Of a stretch of DNA of 64,000 bases, positions 17,425 through 26,253 are shown in pieces. The stretch is from Bradyrhizobium manausense (lineage in GTDB: Bacteria > Pseudomonadota > Alphaproteobacteria > Rhizobiales > Xanthobacteraceae): the NCBI RefSeq assembly GCF_018131105.1, contig NZ_JAFCJI010000001.1:62001-126000 (forward strand). Direction: 5' to 3'. The position numbers and the translations under genes were made by a program. Each line of letters opens with the position of its first letter. Positions within the stretch are counted from its first letter, which is position 1. The notes below the pieces were generated by a model that saw nothing but the letters and a program-made list of their open reading frames with translations, did not search any database and was not told the DNA's origin.

Positions 17425-17892
17425 ATGTTCCGCGTCGTCGCTGATACATTGCAGGCCTACCTCGATTTCGATCCGGAACGAAAGCGCGACCTGACCGAGT
17501 TGAACGAGCTGGTCGTCTCGGCCGCGCCAACCCTCAAGCGCTATTTCCATGGTGGAACGCCCGCGGGAGAAGCGGGAATGCGCATGAAGATGATCGGCTA
17601 CGGAAAGTTTCGCTATGCCGTCACATCGGGGAAAAGCACGGAGTGGCCGGTGATCGGTGTTGCGCTCCAGAAAAATTACATCAGCGTGTACGTGGCGGTC
17701 ACCCGGCAAGGTGCGCCCGTCGTATCCAATTATGCCGGCAAACTTGGCGAATTGCGCATGGGGCGCAACAACTTCAGTTTCGAACGGTTCGACGACCTCA
17801 ACCACGCTGCGGTATCGGCCCTCGTTGCAGAGGTTGCCGCCATCTTCAAAGCGGATCCTGAAAATCCCGTTCGCTACATGCAGGGCACCTGA
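17425..17892 (+). CDS. DUF1801-like protein
   Basis: A 155-residue cytoplasmic protein. The layout (PERKRDLTELNELVVSAAPT, then LKRYFHGG, MKMIGYGKFRYAVTSG, and a beta-strand-rich middle) fits the YdhG/DUF1801 group of small frataxin-like-fold proteins, whose role is not established. The start is the ATG at 17425, 26 bp after the GNAT gene. Confidence 0.7.
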   Translation: MFRVVADTLQAYLDFDPERKRDLTELNELVVSAAPTLKRYFHGGTPAGEAGMRMKMIGYGKFRYAVTSGKSTEWPVIGVALQKNYISVYVAVTRQGAPVVSNYAGKLGELRMGRNNFSFERFDDLNHAAVSALVAEVAAIFKADPENPVRYMQGT

Positions 17893-18066
17893 TCTGCCGG
17901 CACTGGGCCCAAGCGCGCGCCCCTGTGCGCGTGTCGCGCGGTCCTGTTGATCCGATGAAGTCGGAAATATTCCAGGCGGACGGACGATCATGATTGCAGC
18001 GACGCCCCCGACCGATGTCGGGCCGTCGAGTCCAAGCTCAGATCGTCCACCGCATGAGAACGCCAA

Positions 18067-18819
18067 ATGCCCGTCAATCGTCGCCAGCTTCTCGCGATCG
18101 CGTCGTTGACGGTCGCAACCTCGATTGCGAGCGACTCCCGGGGAGCAAGCGCGCGGATCAAGGCGATCGCGTTCGACGGCTTTCCGATCTTCGATCCGCG
18201 TCCGATCTTCGCTCTTGCCGAGAACCTGTTTCCCGGGCACGGGGCCGAACTGTCAAATGTCTGGCGAACCAAGCAGTTCGAGTACACATGGCTCCGCACG
18301 ATGACGGGACAATATCGCGACTTTCTCGACATCATTGACGATGCCCTGGTGTTCGCCTGCAAGTCGCTCGATCTTGAACTGACCGGCGTCAAGCGAAGTA
18401 TGCTTGTCGAGAGCTACCTCAAAATGCGGACCTGGCCCGACGTATTGCCCGCCTTGTCCATGTTGAAGGAAAGCGGATTGCGGCTGGCGTTTCTGAGCAA
18501 TTTCTCGTCCGCCATGTTCAACGGCAATATCAGCGGGACCGAGCTCGAGGGCATGTTCGAATTTCAGCTGAGCACGGATGCCGTCAGGGCCTACAAGCCC
18601 GATCCGCGCGCGTATCAAATGGGCGTCGATGCACTCGGGCTTAAGCGAGAGGAAATTCTGTTTGCCGCCTTCGCCGGCTGGGACGCGTCCGGCGCCAGGC
18701 TGTTCGGCTATCCCACGTTCTGGGTCAACCGGCAGAAACAACCGCGCGAGCCACTGGAGGCCGCTCCTGACGGTGAGGGGCAGGGCATGGCCGACCTGGT
18801 GCACTTTCTTTCGGCCTGA
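18067..18819 (+). CDS. Tat-exported haloacid-dehalogenase-like protein
   Basis: A 250-residue HAD superfamily protein of the (S)-2-haloacid dehalogenase type with an N-terminal twin-arginine-like signal (NRRQLLAIASLTVATSIASD). HAD motif I is AFDGFPIFD: the nucleophile Asp is kept but the usual YGTLF is changed. Motif II is FLSNFS, motif III YKPDPRAY, and motif IV is AFAGWDASGARLFGYPTFWV, matching the dehalogenase Trp-Asp-xx-Gly-Ala pattern. Characterised haloacid dehalogenases are cytoplasmic, so an exported form is unusual. It is followed after 58 bp by an IclR gene. Confidence 0.78.
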   Translation: MPVNRRQLLAIASLTVATSIASDSRGASARIKAIAFDGFPIFDPRPIFALAENLFPGHGAELSNVWRTKQFEYTWLRTMTGQYRDFLDIIDDALVFACKSLDLELTGVKRSMLVESYLKMRTWPDVLPALSMLKESGLRLAFLSNFSSAMFNGNISGTELEGMFEFQLSTDAVRAYKPDPRAYQMGVDALGLKREEILFAAFAGWDASGARLFGYPTFWVNRQKQPREPLEAAPDGEGQGMADLVHFLSA

Positions 18820-18877
18820 CACGCTATACCGTCGGCGCGGTTTATGCCAAAACCGGTGGGCGAAGCTGTTGAAGGAT

Positions 18878-19657
18878 ATGCGAAGTTTGGCCGCACCCAG
18901 GAAGGGCACATCGCCCGCGGAACGCCAGAACGGGATTGATCGGACCATCGATCTCCTGGAAGCACTGCTGCATTTGCGCGAGCCCTCCAAGCTCAGCGAT
19001 CTCGCCAAGCAGATGGGCGCGCCCCGATCGACGGTCTATGCCATCGCCAACCGCCTCATCGAGGCGGATCTGCTGGAGAGCGTCGGCGATGGCGGTCAGG
19101 TCTATTTCGGCAAGGCCGTGCATCTCTACGGGCGGGCCTATGCGGAGGCCAATCCGCTGCATCGCCGGTGTCGCGAAGCGCTCGACCGGCTGGCGACCCA
19201 GCATAGCGCCACCGCGCAACTCTGCGCGCTGCGCGGCCGCAAATACGTGGTGGTCGATACCAGGGACGGGTCGGGCCTGTTCCGGATCACGACGGATGTC
19301 GGCATCGAAGTGCCGCTGCCGTGGACCGCGTCCGGCCGGTTGCTGCTGGACCATATGAGCGCGGCGGATATCCGCGCGTTCGTTCCGAAGGAGGATTTTC
19401 GCCTTCCGGACGGCCGCGTGCTCGACGTTGATGATTTCGTCAAGGACGTCGCACGCGCGCGGCGCGACGGCAAATGCGTGACAACGGCGCTGTCCGATCG
19501 CTTCACGTCGTGTCTTGCAGCGCCGATCCGTGACAAAAAGGGTGTCGCGGTCGCGACGCTTTGCTTCGTCGTTCCCGCGGATTCGGTGAAGGAGCGCAGG
19601 ACCGCGCTCCTCGACGATTTGGTCGCCACCGCAACCGAACTCTCGGATCGCTCCTGA
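18878..19657 (+). CDS. IclR family transcriptional regulator
   Basis: A 259-residue regulator. The ATG at 18878 is chosen because the upstream frame belongs to the HAD gene; GAAGGA is very close to it, so the true start could lie a few codons away. Winged helix-turn-helix at about 20-80 (LSDLAKQMGAPRSTVYAIAN), then an IclR effector domain to the end (TAQLCALRGRKYVVVDTRDG, GIEVPLPWTASGRLLLDHM, CLAAPIRDKKGVAVATL). It lies upstream of and on the same strand as the MFS, deacylase and RidA genes, with an operator candidate between, so it most likely controls them in response to a small organic acid or acylated amino acid. Confidence 0.88.
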   Translation: MRSLAAPRKGTSPAERQNGIDRTIDLLEALLHLREPSKLSDLAKQMGAPRSTVYAIANRLIEADLLESVGDGGQVYFGKAVHLYGRAYAEANPLHRRCREALDRLATQHSATAQLCALRGRKYVVVDTRDGSGLFRITTDVGIEVPLPWTASGRLLLDHMSAADIRAFVPKEDFRLPDGRVLDVDDFVKDVARARRDGKCVTTALSDRFTSCLAAPIRDKKGVAVATLCFVVPADSVKERRTALLDDLVATATELSDRS

Positions 19658-19802
19658 ACTGAGCCAAGCCGACCCGAAACGCTGCAACCGATGTTCCCGC
19701 ATCGGTCGTCGCGCCGTCTTCGCGCGCAGATGTTCGCGCAGCACGCAACGCACAACGCTCAATCAATGCACGTCGGGGCGAGCAGGACTAGAATGTCCGG
19801 GC

Positions 19803-19872
19803 TTGACATCACGCCGCTGTAATCTCTAACGTGTCGCTATAAGATAATATTGTCCACTATAAGAGACAATAT
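19803..19872 (+). promoter_or_regulatory. promoter and IclR operator candidate of the MFS/D-aminoacylase operon
   Basis: In the 295-bp gap after the IclR gene there is TTGACA at 19803-19808 with TCTAAC 16 bp downstream, a weak sigma-70-like pair. Just after it is a perfect 8-bp inverted repeat ATATTGTC - 10 bp - GACAATAT (19847-19854 and 19865-19872), together with CTATAAGA repeated directly at 19837-19844 and 19857-19864. The position just downstream of the promoter suits a repressor. The rest of the gap shows nothing else. Confidence 0.55.
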
Positions 19873-19952
19873 GATTGCAGGCACAGCGAGGTCCTCTCCG
19901 TCTCATGCCGGGGCGGGAGACGCGTCCCTGCGTTTTCAGGCGAGGATTCAAC

Positions 19953-21272
19953 ATGGCGAATGCAGCACAACAGGTACCCGGACGACGCTGGCTGATCGGT
20001 TGCCTGCTCGGCGTCGGAATTCTCATCAATTACATTGATCGTGTCGGTCTCTCTGCCGCGACGCCGGAGCTCACCAAGGAGCTCGGCCTCACCGCCACCG
20101 ACATCGGGCTGCTCGGCAGCGCGTTCTTCTGGACCTATTCGCTGCTGCAAGTCCCCGGCGGCATGGTGCTCGATCGCTTCGGTGTCACCATGGTCGGCCG
20201 TGCCAGCACCTTCCTGTGGTCAGTGGCCGCCACCATCACCGCGCTCGCGAGCGGACTTTACGGAATCTTCGCCGCGCGTCTGCTGCTCGGCGTGGCGGAA
20301 GCACCGGCCTTTCCGGCAAGCCAAAAGGCGACCGGCCACTGGTTTCCGCTCGACGAACGCGCGCGTTCGACCGCGATCTTCGATTCCGCCGCCAAGTTCT
20401 CCAACGTGATCGGCGTGCCGCTGGTCGCCTATGTGATCTTTCTCTACGGCTGGCGCTGGGGCTTTGGCATCACCGCGCTGCTGAGCTTCCTGTATTTCGT
20501 CGCCTACTACCTCATCTATCGCAATCCGAGCGAGGATCCGAAGCTCTCCAAGGCGGAGCATGACTACATCATCGCAGGCGGCGGCACGCCGGAAGGCCCG
20601 GCGACAGCGGGGCAGAGCCGCATGCTCGGCTACCTCCTGCGCAACCGCAAGGTCTGGGGCCTGACCATCGGCTTCTCCGCCTATGGTTACACCTTCTATC
20701 TCTTCCTCACCTGGCTGCCGGGCTATCTCGCCCAGACCATGCATATGAACCTGATGTCGGCCGCGGGCTATTCGACCATTCCATGGATCTTCGCGACGTT
20801 GTCGGATCTCCTGATCGGCGGCTTCCTGGTGGATCATCTGATCGCGCGCGGCTACGACAGCACGCGGGTGCGCCAGTCCGTGATCATTGTCGGCATGCTG
20901 ATGGGGCTCGCCGTCATCGGCGCCGCCTTCACCGTGAAGCCGGGTTGGGCTCTGCTGTGGCTGTCGATCGCAATCTCGGGGCTGTCAGCCGCCGCGCCGG
21001 TCGGGTCCTCGATCGTGTCGCTGATCGCGCCGAAGGGCGGCGCGGGAACCGTCGGCGGCATCCTGAATTTCACCAACAACATGATGGGCGTGCTCGCGCC
21101 GATCGTGACCGGGGTCGTGGTCGACTGGACACAATCCTTTGCCGGTGCCTTCATGATCGCTGGCGCGGTGCTGCTGATCGGCATCTTCTTCTATGTCGTG
21201 GTGCTCGGCCGGATCGAGTCGATTCCCGATTACGCCGAGGCCGCGCCACCAGACGCCGTGCCTGTTCACTGA
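19953..21272 (+). CDS. MFS transporter, anion:cation symporter (ACS) type
   Basis: A 439-residue transporter with 12 predicted membrane helices. The ATG at 19953 has GAGGA six bases upstream; the longer frame is rejected. The N-terminus RRWLIGCLLGVGILINYIDR and the GLLGSAFFWTYSLLQVPGGM segment are hallmarks of the ACS family (ExuT, GudP, DgoT-like), proton-coupled importers of organic anions. It is the first gene of an operon with a D-aminoacylase-type enzyme 15 bp downstream, so an N-acylated amino acid or a similar anion is the likely cargo. Confidence 0.88.
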   Translation: MANAAQQVPGRRWLIGCLLGVGILINYIDRVGLSAATPELTKELGLTATDIGLLGSAFFWTYSLLQVPGGMVLDRFGVTMVGRASTFLWSVAATITALASGLYGIFAARLLLGVAEAPAFPASQKATGHWFPLDERARSTAIFDSAAKFSNVIGVPLVAYVIFLYGWRWGFGITALLSFLYFVAYYLIYRNPSEDPKLSKAEHDYIIAGGGTPEGPATAGQSRMLGYLLRNRKVWGLTIGFSAYGYTFYLFLTWLPGYLAQTMHMNLMSAAGYSTIPWIFATLSDLLIGGFLVDHLIARGYDSTRVRQSVIIVGMLMGLAVIGAAFTVKPGWALLWLSIAISGLSAAAPVGSSIVSLIAPKGGAGTVGGILNFTNNMMGVLAPIVTGVVVDWTQSFAGAFMIAGAVLLIGIFFYVVVLGRIESIPDYAEAAPPDAVPVH

Positions 21273-21287
21273 GGAGAGGAGGGGCAT

Positions 21288-22904
21288 ATGCCCCAGAATT
21301 CCGAAAGCAAGGACACCCTCATCCGAAATGCGCGGCTGATCGACGGCACCGGCGCGCCGTGGTTCGAGGCCGACCTGCGCATCAGCGGCGGCCGCATCGC
21401 GGCGATCGGTGCCGCCTTGCCGGCTGAAGGGGCCGACATCGTCGACGCGCGCGGCTGCTACCTCGCGCCGGGCTTTATCGATGCCCACTGCCATGACGAT
21501 TTGATCTGTCTGCGCGAGCCTGACAGGCCCGAGAAGGTGCTGCAAGGCGTGACCACGCTCGTGGTCGGCAATTGCTGCTTCTCGCTCTATCCTGCGACCG
21601 CGGCCTCCGCCGAGATGCTCCGGCTCCACTTCTCCGGGCTCGCGGGTGAAACGCAGGCCAGCGAAGTGTTCGGCAGTTTCGACGGCTATCGGCAGGCGCT
21701 GGAAGGGCCGGGCGTGGCGCTCAACCTCGTCTCGCTGGTCGGACATGCCGCTGTCAGGCTCGCCGTGCTCGGCTACGAGCGCCGCGCGGCGAGCGGAGAG
21801 GAGATCGCAGCGATGCAGGCGCTGCTGGCGCAGCAACTCGCCCAAGGCGCCGCCGGTCTGTCGCTCGGCCTCGTCTATCCGCCGAGTGCTTTCGCCGACA
21901 GTAACGAGCTCTGCGCGCTGGCAGAGACGGTCAAGGCGCACGGCAAGCTGCTCACCGCCCATATCCGCAGCTACGAAGCGGGCCTGCTGCAATCCATCGA
22001 CGAGTTCATCGCGATCCTGCGCGCCTCGGGCGCGGCGGGGTTGCTGTCGCATCTGCAATCGGCGGGCAAGCCGAACTGGGGCGCCATCCCCAAGGCGCTC
22101 GACCGGCTCGAGGCCGCGCGCGCGGAGGGCATCGATATCTCCTTCGACATGTATCCGTATCCTGCCGGCAGCTCCTACATGCTGCAATTGCTGCCGCCGG
22201 CCGCGCTCGAAGGCGGCATCGATGCGTTGCGCGAACGGCTGCGTGATCCCGTCAAGCGCGAGGCGCTGCGCGTGCTGGTGGAGGAGGGCGATCCAGATCC
22301 GCATGCCGCCCAGTCCAAGATCGTGCTGATCGGGTGGCACAATGTGCGCATTTCCGGCACCGGCAATCCCGCGCTGAAGCCGCTCGAGGGCAAGTCCATG
22401 GTCGATGCCGCGCGCGAACTCGGCATCTCCGCGTTCGATCTCATGGTCCGCTGCATCGAGGAGGACCAGGGCCAGACCGGCATCATCATGTTCCAGCTCG
22501 ACGAGGCCGATCTGCGCGCGGCCTTCACCCATCGCCTGCACATGGTCGGCTCCGACGGCATTCCGCGTCCGGGCACCAAGCCGCACCCGCGAGCCTACGG
22601 CAGTTTCCCGCGCGTCGCCGGCCGGCTGACGCGCGAGCAGGGCTGGTTCACGCTGGAAGATGCCGTGCGGCGGATGACCGCGATGCCCGCCCAGCGCTTC
22701 GGCCTGTCCGACCGCGGCATCCTTCGCCCCGGCATGATCGCGGATCTCACGCTGTTCGACGAAACCATCATGGACAAGGCGACGTTCGAGACGCCGACGG
22801 AAATGCCCGCAGGCATCCGTTCCGTGTTCGTCGCAGGCGAGGCCGTGGTGGCGGACGGACGCAGCACCTTCGCGCGGCCGGGCAAGGCCTTGATCGCGGG
22901 ATGA
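21288..22904 (+). CDS. N-acyl-D-amino-acid deacylase family amidohydrolase
   Basis: A 538-residue zinc amidohydrolase of the D-aminoacylase group, which hydrolyses N-acyl-D-amino acids to the free D-amino acid. The start ATG at 21288 has a strong GAGGAGAGG. Metal-site elements are all present: FIDAHCHDD, VVGNCCFS (the bridging Cys position), LTAHIRSY, LLSHLQSAG and MVGSDGIPRP with the catalytic Asp. The length matches the family (about 480-540). The acyl and side-chain preferences cannot be read. It lies between an ACS-type importer and RidA. Confidence 0.88.
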   Translation: MPQNSESKDTLIRNARLIDGTGAPWFEADLRISGGRIAAIGAALPAEGADIVDARGCYLAPGFIDAHCHDDLICLREPDRPEKVLQGVTTLVVGNCCFSLYPATAASAEMLRLHFSGLAGETQASEVFGSFDGYRQALEGPGVALNLVSLVGHAAVRLAVLGYERRAASGEEIAAMQALLAQQLAQGAAGLSLGLVYPPSAFADSNELCALAETVKAHGKLLTAHIRSYEAGLLQSIDEFIAILRASGAAGLLSHLQSAGKPNWGAIPKALDRLEAARAEGIDISFDMYPYPAGSSYMLQLLPPAALEGGIDALRERLRDPVKREALRVLVEEGDPDPHAAQSKIVLIGWHNVRISGTGNPALKPLEGKSMVDAARELGISAFDLMVRCIEEDQGQTGIIMFQLDEADLRAAFTHRLHMVGSDGIPRPGTKPHPRAYGSFPRVAGRLTREQGWFTLEDAVRRMTAMPAQRFGLSDRGILRPGMIADLTLFDETIMDKATFETPTEMPAGIRSVFVAGEAVVADGRSTFARPGKALIAG

Positions 22905-22945
22905 CGAGCCCGCAATCTTGGCCATCACACACAGGACGATTCGCA

Positions 22946-23329
22946 ATGACGCTGAAACGATACGGCGCGGCCGGCGGCACCGGCACGGGCGGCCAGCACC
23001 TTCCTTTTTCCCGAGCGGTCGCGGCCGATGGCTGGCTCTACGTCTCCGGCCAGACGCCGATGGAAAACGGCGAGGTGATCGAGGGCGGCATCATCCCGCA
23101 ATCGCACAAGGCGATCCGTAACATGCTCGCCATCCTGACGGAGGCCGGTTACGAGCCGAACGATGTCGTGCGTTGCGGCGTCTGGCTCGATGATCCCCGC
23201 GACTTTCAAAGCTTCAACAAGGTCTTCGCCGAATATTTCGGCGCCAATCCGCCGGCGCGGGCCTGCGTGGTGTCGAGCATGGTGGTCGACTGCAAGGTGG
23301 AAATCGACTGCGTCGCCTATCGCAAGTGA
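22946..23329 (+). CDS. RidA family enamine/imine deaminase
   Basis: A 127-residue protein of the RidA/YjgF superfamily, which hydrolyses reactive enamines and imines made by PLP enzymes or amino acid oxidases. The ATG at 22946 has AGGA nine bases upstream. Family features are LPFSRAVAADGWLYVSGQTP, the KAIRNMLAILTEAGY helix, and PARACVVSSMVVDCKVEID; the Arg in PPARACV is at the expected active-site position. Its place after the D-aminoacylase suggests it clears imines formed when the released D-amino acid is oxidised. Confidence 0.9.
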   Translation: MTLKRYGAAGGTGTGGQHLPFSRAVAADGWLYVSGQTPMENGEVIEGGIIPQSHKAIRNMLAILTEAGYEPNDVVRCGVWLDDPRDFQSFNKVFAEYFGANPPARACVVSSMVVDCKVEIDCVAYRK

Positions 23330-23346
23330 GCAGCCTCCTGCTGTGC

Positions 23347-23365
23347 CGGGGCCCGCTGGGCCCCG
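23347..23365. repeat. strong stem-loop between convergent genes
   Basis: A perfect 8-bp inverted repeat CGGGGCCC - GCT - GGGCCCCG lies in the 55-bp gap between RidA and the TonB receptor gene, which converge. There is no T-run on either side, so it is at most a weak or factor-assisted bidirectional terminator. Confidence 0.5.
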
Positions 23366-23384
23366 ACGCACGCAAGTTGCGCAA

Positions 23385-25652
23385 CTAGAAGCGCTGCGAC
23401 ATGCCGATATAGAAGCCGCGCCGCGGTCCGTATTGCGGGGCGAACACACCGATGCCGGAGCCGTCGCGGATCTGGTAGATCGTGTCGAACGCATTGACCA
23501 CGTCGAACCGCACCGTCGTCGGCTTGTTCGGCCCGACGATGTTGAAGTCGTGCGACAGGCCGAAATTCACCTGCGTATAACCCGGCAGGTGATCGGTGTT
23601 GGCAAAGCCCGAGCGCAGGCCGCTGCCGTAGACCATCGACACGCTGTAGCGCGTGCCCTCCCAGAGATAGGAGGCGCCGGCCGACCCCGACAGCATCTGC
23701 GCGTGGTCGGTGTAGACGTAATGGCCGGAGATATAGGCAAGCTCGTCCGCGCCGAACAGATACTGGTTCGAGACCACATTGCTCGCGATCTGCTTGGCCC
23801 AGGCGACATTGGCATAGGCGCTGAAATTGCCGTTGCGATAGGTCGATTTCAGCTCGACGCCGACGTTCTCGGCGTGATCGTAGTTGAAGCCGCTCAGCAC
23901 ATAGGCCGCGCCGAACTGACCGTCATCGAGCAGGTCGCGCGCCTTCTTGTAATAGGCGTCGGCGCCGACCTCGAGACCGGGGATCGGATAGATCTTCTGC
24001 GTCACGCCGACGTCGAACACGTGCGACCGCTCCGGCAGCACCGGGCTGTTCTGCCCGACCTCCGGCGTTTGCGTGTTGGCCGGCGCGCCCGGCGGGGTCA
24101 CCAGCGCGAGATTGACGGGTGCTGCGATCACCTGCGAGGGCGGCGTGAAGTTGCGCGCATAGCCGGCGTGGAACGTGGTGCCGTCGAAGGGCTTCCAGGT
24201 CAGGCTGACGCGCGGGCTGAGCTGGTTCGCATCGACATATTGAACCATCTGGTCGAAGCGCAGGCCGGCGTTCAGGGTCAGGTTGTTGGTGATTTTCCAT
24301 TCGTCCTGGACGTAGGTCCCGATCAGCCAGCCGGTCTTGGCGCTGGAATCGAACACCGAGAACGGCGCGTCGATCGTGCCGGCCGAAGGATCGGCGGGAT
24401 CGACCAGCGGCAGCACGGTGCTGCCGCTGTTGACCAGCGTCCGCTCCGCGCTCACCGACAGGCCGAAGCGCAGCGTGTGCGCATAGCCGATGCGCCATGC
24501 GGTGTCCTGCTGGATGCCGTTGACCACGCTCTGGCGATAGACGTCCGACGACACGCCGTTGAAGACGAGATCGCCGATCGGGTCAGGGTAGAAGTGCAGC
24601 AGGCTGGTGCGATTGAAGTAGGAGGTCTGCGTGTCGAACTCGCCGTTCGAGGTCTGGTAGGAGACGACGTTGAACTGGTTGAACTCGTTCTGATGCTCGT
24701 TCAGCCTGGACGAGTCGAAATTCGAGACGCCGAACGCCGTGTTGGCAGGCGCCTGACCGGGATTGTTCGGAATCTGGAACGTCGCATTCGACACGCCGCT
24801 CATGAAGGTGAGGCGGCTGGTCGGATCGATCATCGTCGACAGATAGAGAAAGCCCTTTTCCTGGTTGGTGCGGTCGTGAATCGCATTGACCGACGGCGTC
24901 GGGTTCTCGATGCCGAGATTGTTCTGGAGAAAACGTCCGGACAGGAAGTACTGGGTCTGTCCCACCGTCCCGCCATATTCGACGTTGGTCGAGATGGTGC
25001 CGTTGCTGCCGCCGTAGACGCCGACCACGCCGGAATTGTTGAAGGCGTCGGCCTTCGTCGTGATGTCGAGCACGCCGGCGGTCCGCTGGCCATATTGCGC
25101 CGGCAAGGCGCCGGTGAGCAGGCTGAGGCTGCCGACGATGCCGGTGTCGAGGATCTGCCCGAACGCGCCGACGCCGTCGGGAAGCATCACGCCGTTGATG
25201 CGATATTGCAGGTTGGCGTGCTCGTTGCGGATATGCAGGTCGCCGCTCGCCGCCGAATCCTGGGTGACGCCGGGAAATTGCAGCAGCACCTTGTCCAGCG
25301 AGGCGTTGCTACCCTGCGGCAGCGCCTCGATCGCCTGGCGCGTGAGCGTGTGGGTCGTGGCCCCGCCCGGCGGCAGAACGCTTTGGCGCGCGGCATCTAA
25401 CCGGTCGCTCTGGCCTTCGACGGCGGCCGGCGCCTCGGTCTGGGGACGCGCCTGCGACGTCGAACGCCGCCTGTCGACGGCGACGCGAACCTTTGGGCGA
25501 CGCTGTGCCTGCGTCCGCTTCGGTGCATCGACTTCGACGCTGGGCAGTGTCGTGACGGGGGCTGTCGTCTGGGCCACGGCATTGCCGGTGGGATAAAACA
25601 GCGTGAGTGCGGCAAGGCTCGAGCCCGCCAATATTGCTTTTGAAGACAGCAT
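23385..25652 (-). CDS. TonB-dependent outer-membrane receptor, possibly for zinc
   Basis: A 755-residue receptor. The ATG at 25652 has AGGA upstream and begins a signal peptide (MLSSKAILAGSSLAALTLFY ... AVAQ). An Arg/Pro/Thr-rich linker with LPSVEVDAPKR follows, then a plug domain (about 110-220: LDKVLLQFPGVTQDSAASGD, YRINGVMLPDGVG) and a beta-barrel ending in a terminal Phe (GFYIGMSQRF). The substrate is not evident from the barrel. It is the second gene after a DUF2946 protein and a palindrome resembling a Zur box, which favours metal (zinc) uptake. It could also take a metal chelate. Confidence 0.85.
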   Translation of the reverse strand: MLSSKAILAGSSLAALTLFYPTGNAVAQTTAPVTTLPSVEVDAPKRTQAQRRPKVRVAVDRRRSTSQARPQTEAPAAVEGQSDRLDAARQSVLPPGGATTHTLTRQAIEALPQGSNASLDKVLLQFPGVTQDSAASGDLHIRNEHANLQYRINGVMLPDGVGAFGQILDTGIVGSLSLLTGALPAQYGQRTAGVLDITTKADAFNNSGVVGVYGGSNGTISTNVEYGGTVGQTQYFLSGRFLQNNLGIENPTPSVNAIHDRTNQEKGFLYLSTMIDPTSRLTFMSGVSNATFQIPNNPGQAPANTAFGVSNFDSSRLNEHQNEFNQFNVVSYQTSNGEFDTQTSYFNRTSLLHFYPDPIGDLVFNGVSSDVYRQSVVNGIQQDTAWRIGYAHTLRFGLSVSAERTLVNSGSTVLPLVDPADPSAGTIDAPFSVFDSSAKTGWLIGTYVQDEWKITNNLTLNAGLRFDQMVQYVDANQLSPRVSLTWKPFDGTTFHAGYARNFTPPSQVIAAPVNLALVTPPGAPANTQTPEVGQNSPVLPERSHVFDVGVTQKIYPIPGLEVGADAYYKKARDLLDDGQFGAAYVLSGFNYDHAENVGVELKSTYRNGNFSAYANVAWAKQIASNVVSNQYLFGADELAYISGHYVYTDHAQMLSGSAGASYLWEGTRYSVSMVYGSGLRSGFANTDHLPGYTQVNFGLSHDFNIVGPNKPTTVRFDVVNAFDTIYQIRDGSGIGVFAPQYGPRRGFYIGMSQRF

Positions 25653-25800
25653 TGTCCTGATTTCCGATCGCGCGCCGTCGCGCTCGTTCAGAGCACTTGC
25701 AGGCGGCACGCGCCGTCGACACGCGACGGATCATCTTCGATAGCCTCGCGGAATCGGCGCAATGCGCGGCCGATGCCGAAGGCAGCTCAATCGATGGGGA

Positions 25801-26211
25801 TCAGGAGGCAGGAGGGGCGCGCGGCTGGAACGCAGAGCCGGCCGATTCCAGATGGAGGAATTCGACATCGGTGGTGCGGTAGAGCAGTTCGACCGCGTGC
25901 GGCAAATGCAGCAGCGGCGGCGTCGCGAACACGACCGTGCCCGCCATCGCGACCAAAGCGCAGATCGCGCAATTGTCGTCGGCCGGCTGGTCGCGATCGG
26001 GATTGGTCGGCGATTGCTTCTGCACCGCCGCGCTGTCGGGCGACGCGATGCTCTTGGCAGTCCCCTTGGCGCTGTCCGCCAACTGCGATTGGGCGAGGGG
26101 CGCTGCCTGCGCGAACCAGTGGCTATGGCCGAACGTCAGCGCGAACTGCACCAGCATCGCGAACATTGCGAGCCGGGCGCCGTGCCTGATATTCGACCGA
26201 AACCACTTCAT
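25801..26211 (-). CDS. DUF2946-like small exported/anchored protein
   Basis: A 136-residue protein with an N-terminal membrane segment (LAMFAMLVQFALTFGHSHWF), an extracytoplasmic loop with NCAIC, a second hydrophobic stretch (VAMAGTVVFATPPLLHL) and a hydrophilic C-terminus. The GHSHW and Cys-x-x-Cys elements are typical of DUF2946 proteins, which are often found beside TonB receptors and metal-response genes; their function is unknown. The start ATG at 26211 has a weak GAG site. It is the first gene of a probable two-gene unit with the receptor, 148 bp downstream. Confidence 0.72.
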   Translation of the reverse strand: MKWFRSNIRHGARLAMFAMLVQFALTFGHSHWFAQAAPLAQSQLADSAKGTAKSIASPDSAAVQKQSPTNPDRDQPADDNCAICALVAMAGTVVFATPPLLHLPHAVELLYRTTDVEFLHLESAGSAFQPRAPPAS

Positions 26212-26253
26212 CTCAAAACGCCACCTCGCATCGCGAGGCGCCGACCGGGCGTC

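Noticed and set aside
18067..18819. Part of the D-aminoacylase unit
   Set aside because: The HAD gene lies before the regulator and has no evident link to acylated amino acid breakdown; adjacency alone was not considered enough.
20985..22946. A 653-codon minus-strand open frame
   Set aside because: Antisense to the MFS and D-aminoacylase genes, both supported by family motifs.
23163..25400. A 745-codon plus-strand open frame
   Set aside because: Antisense to the TonB receptor; composition is non-protein-like and no ribosome site is present.
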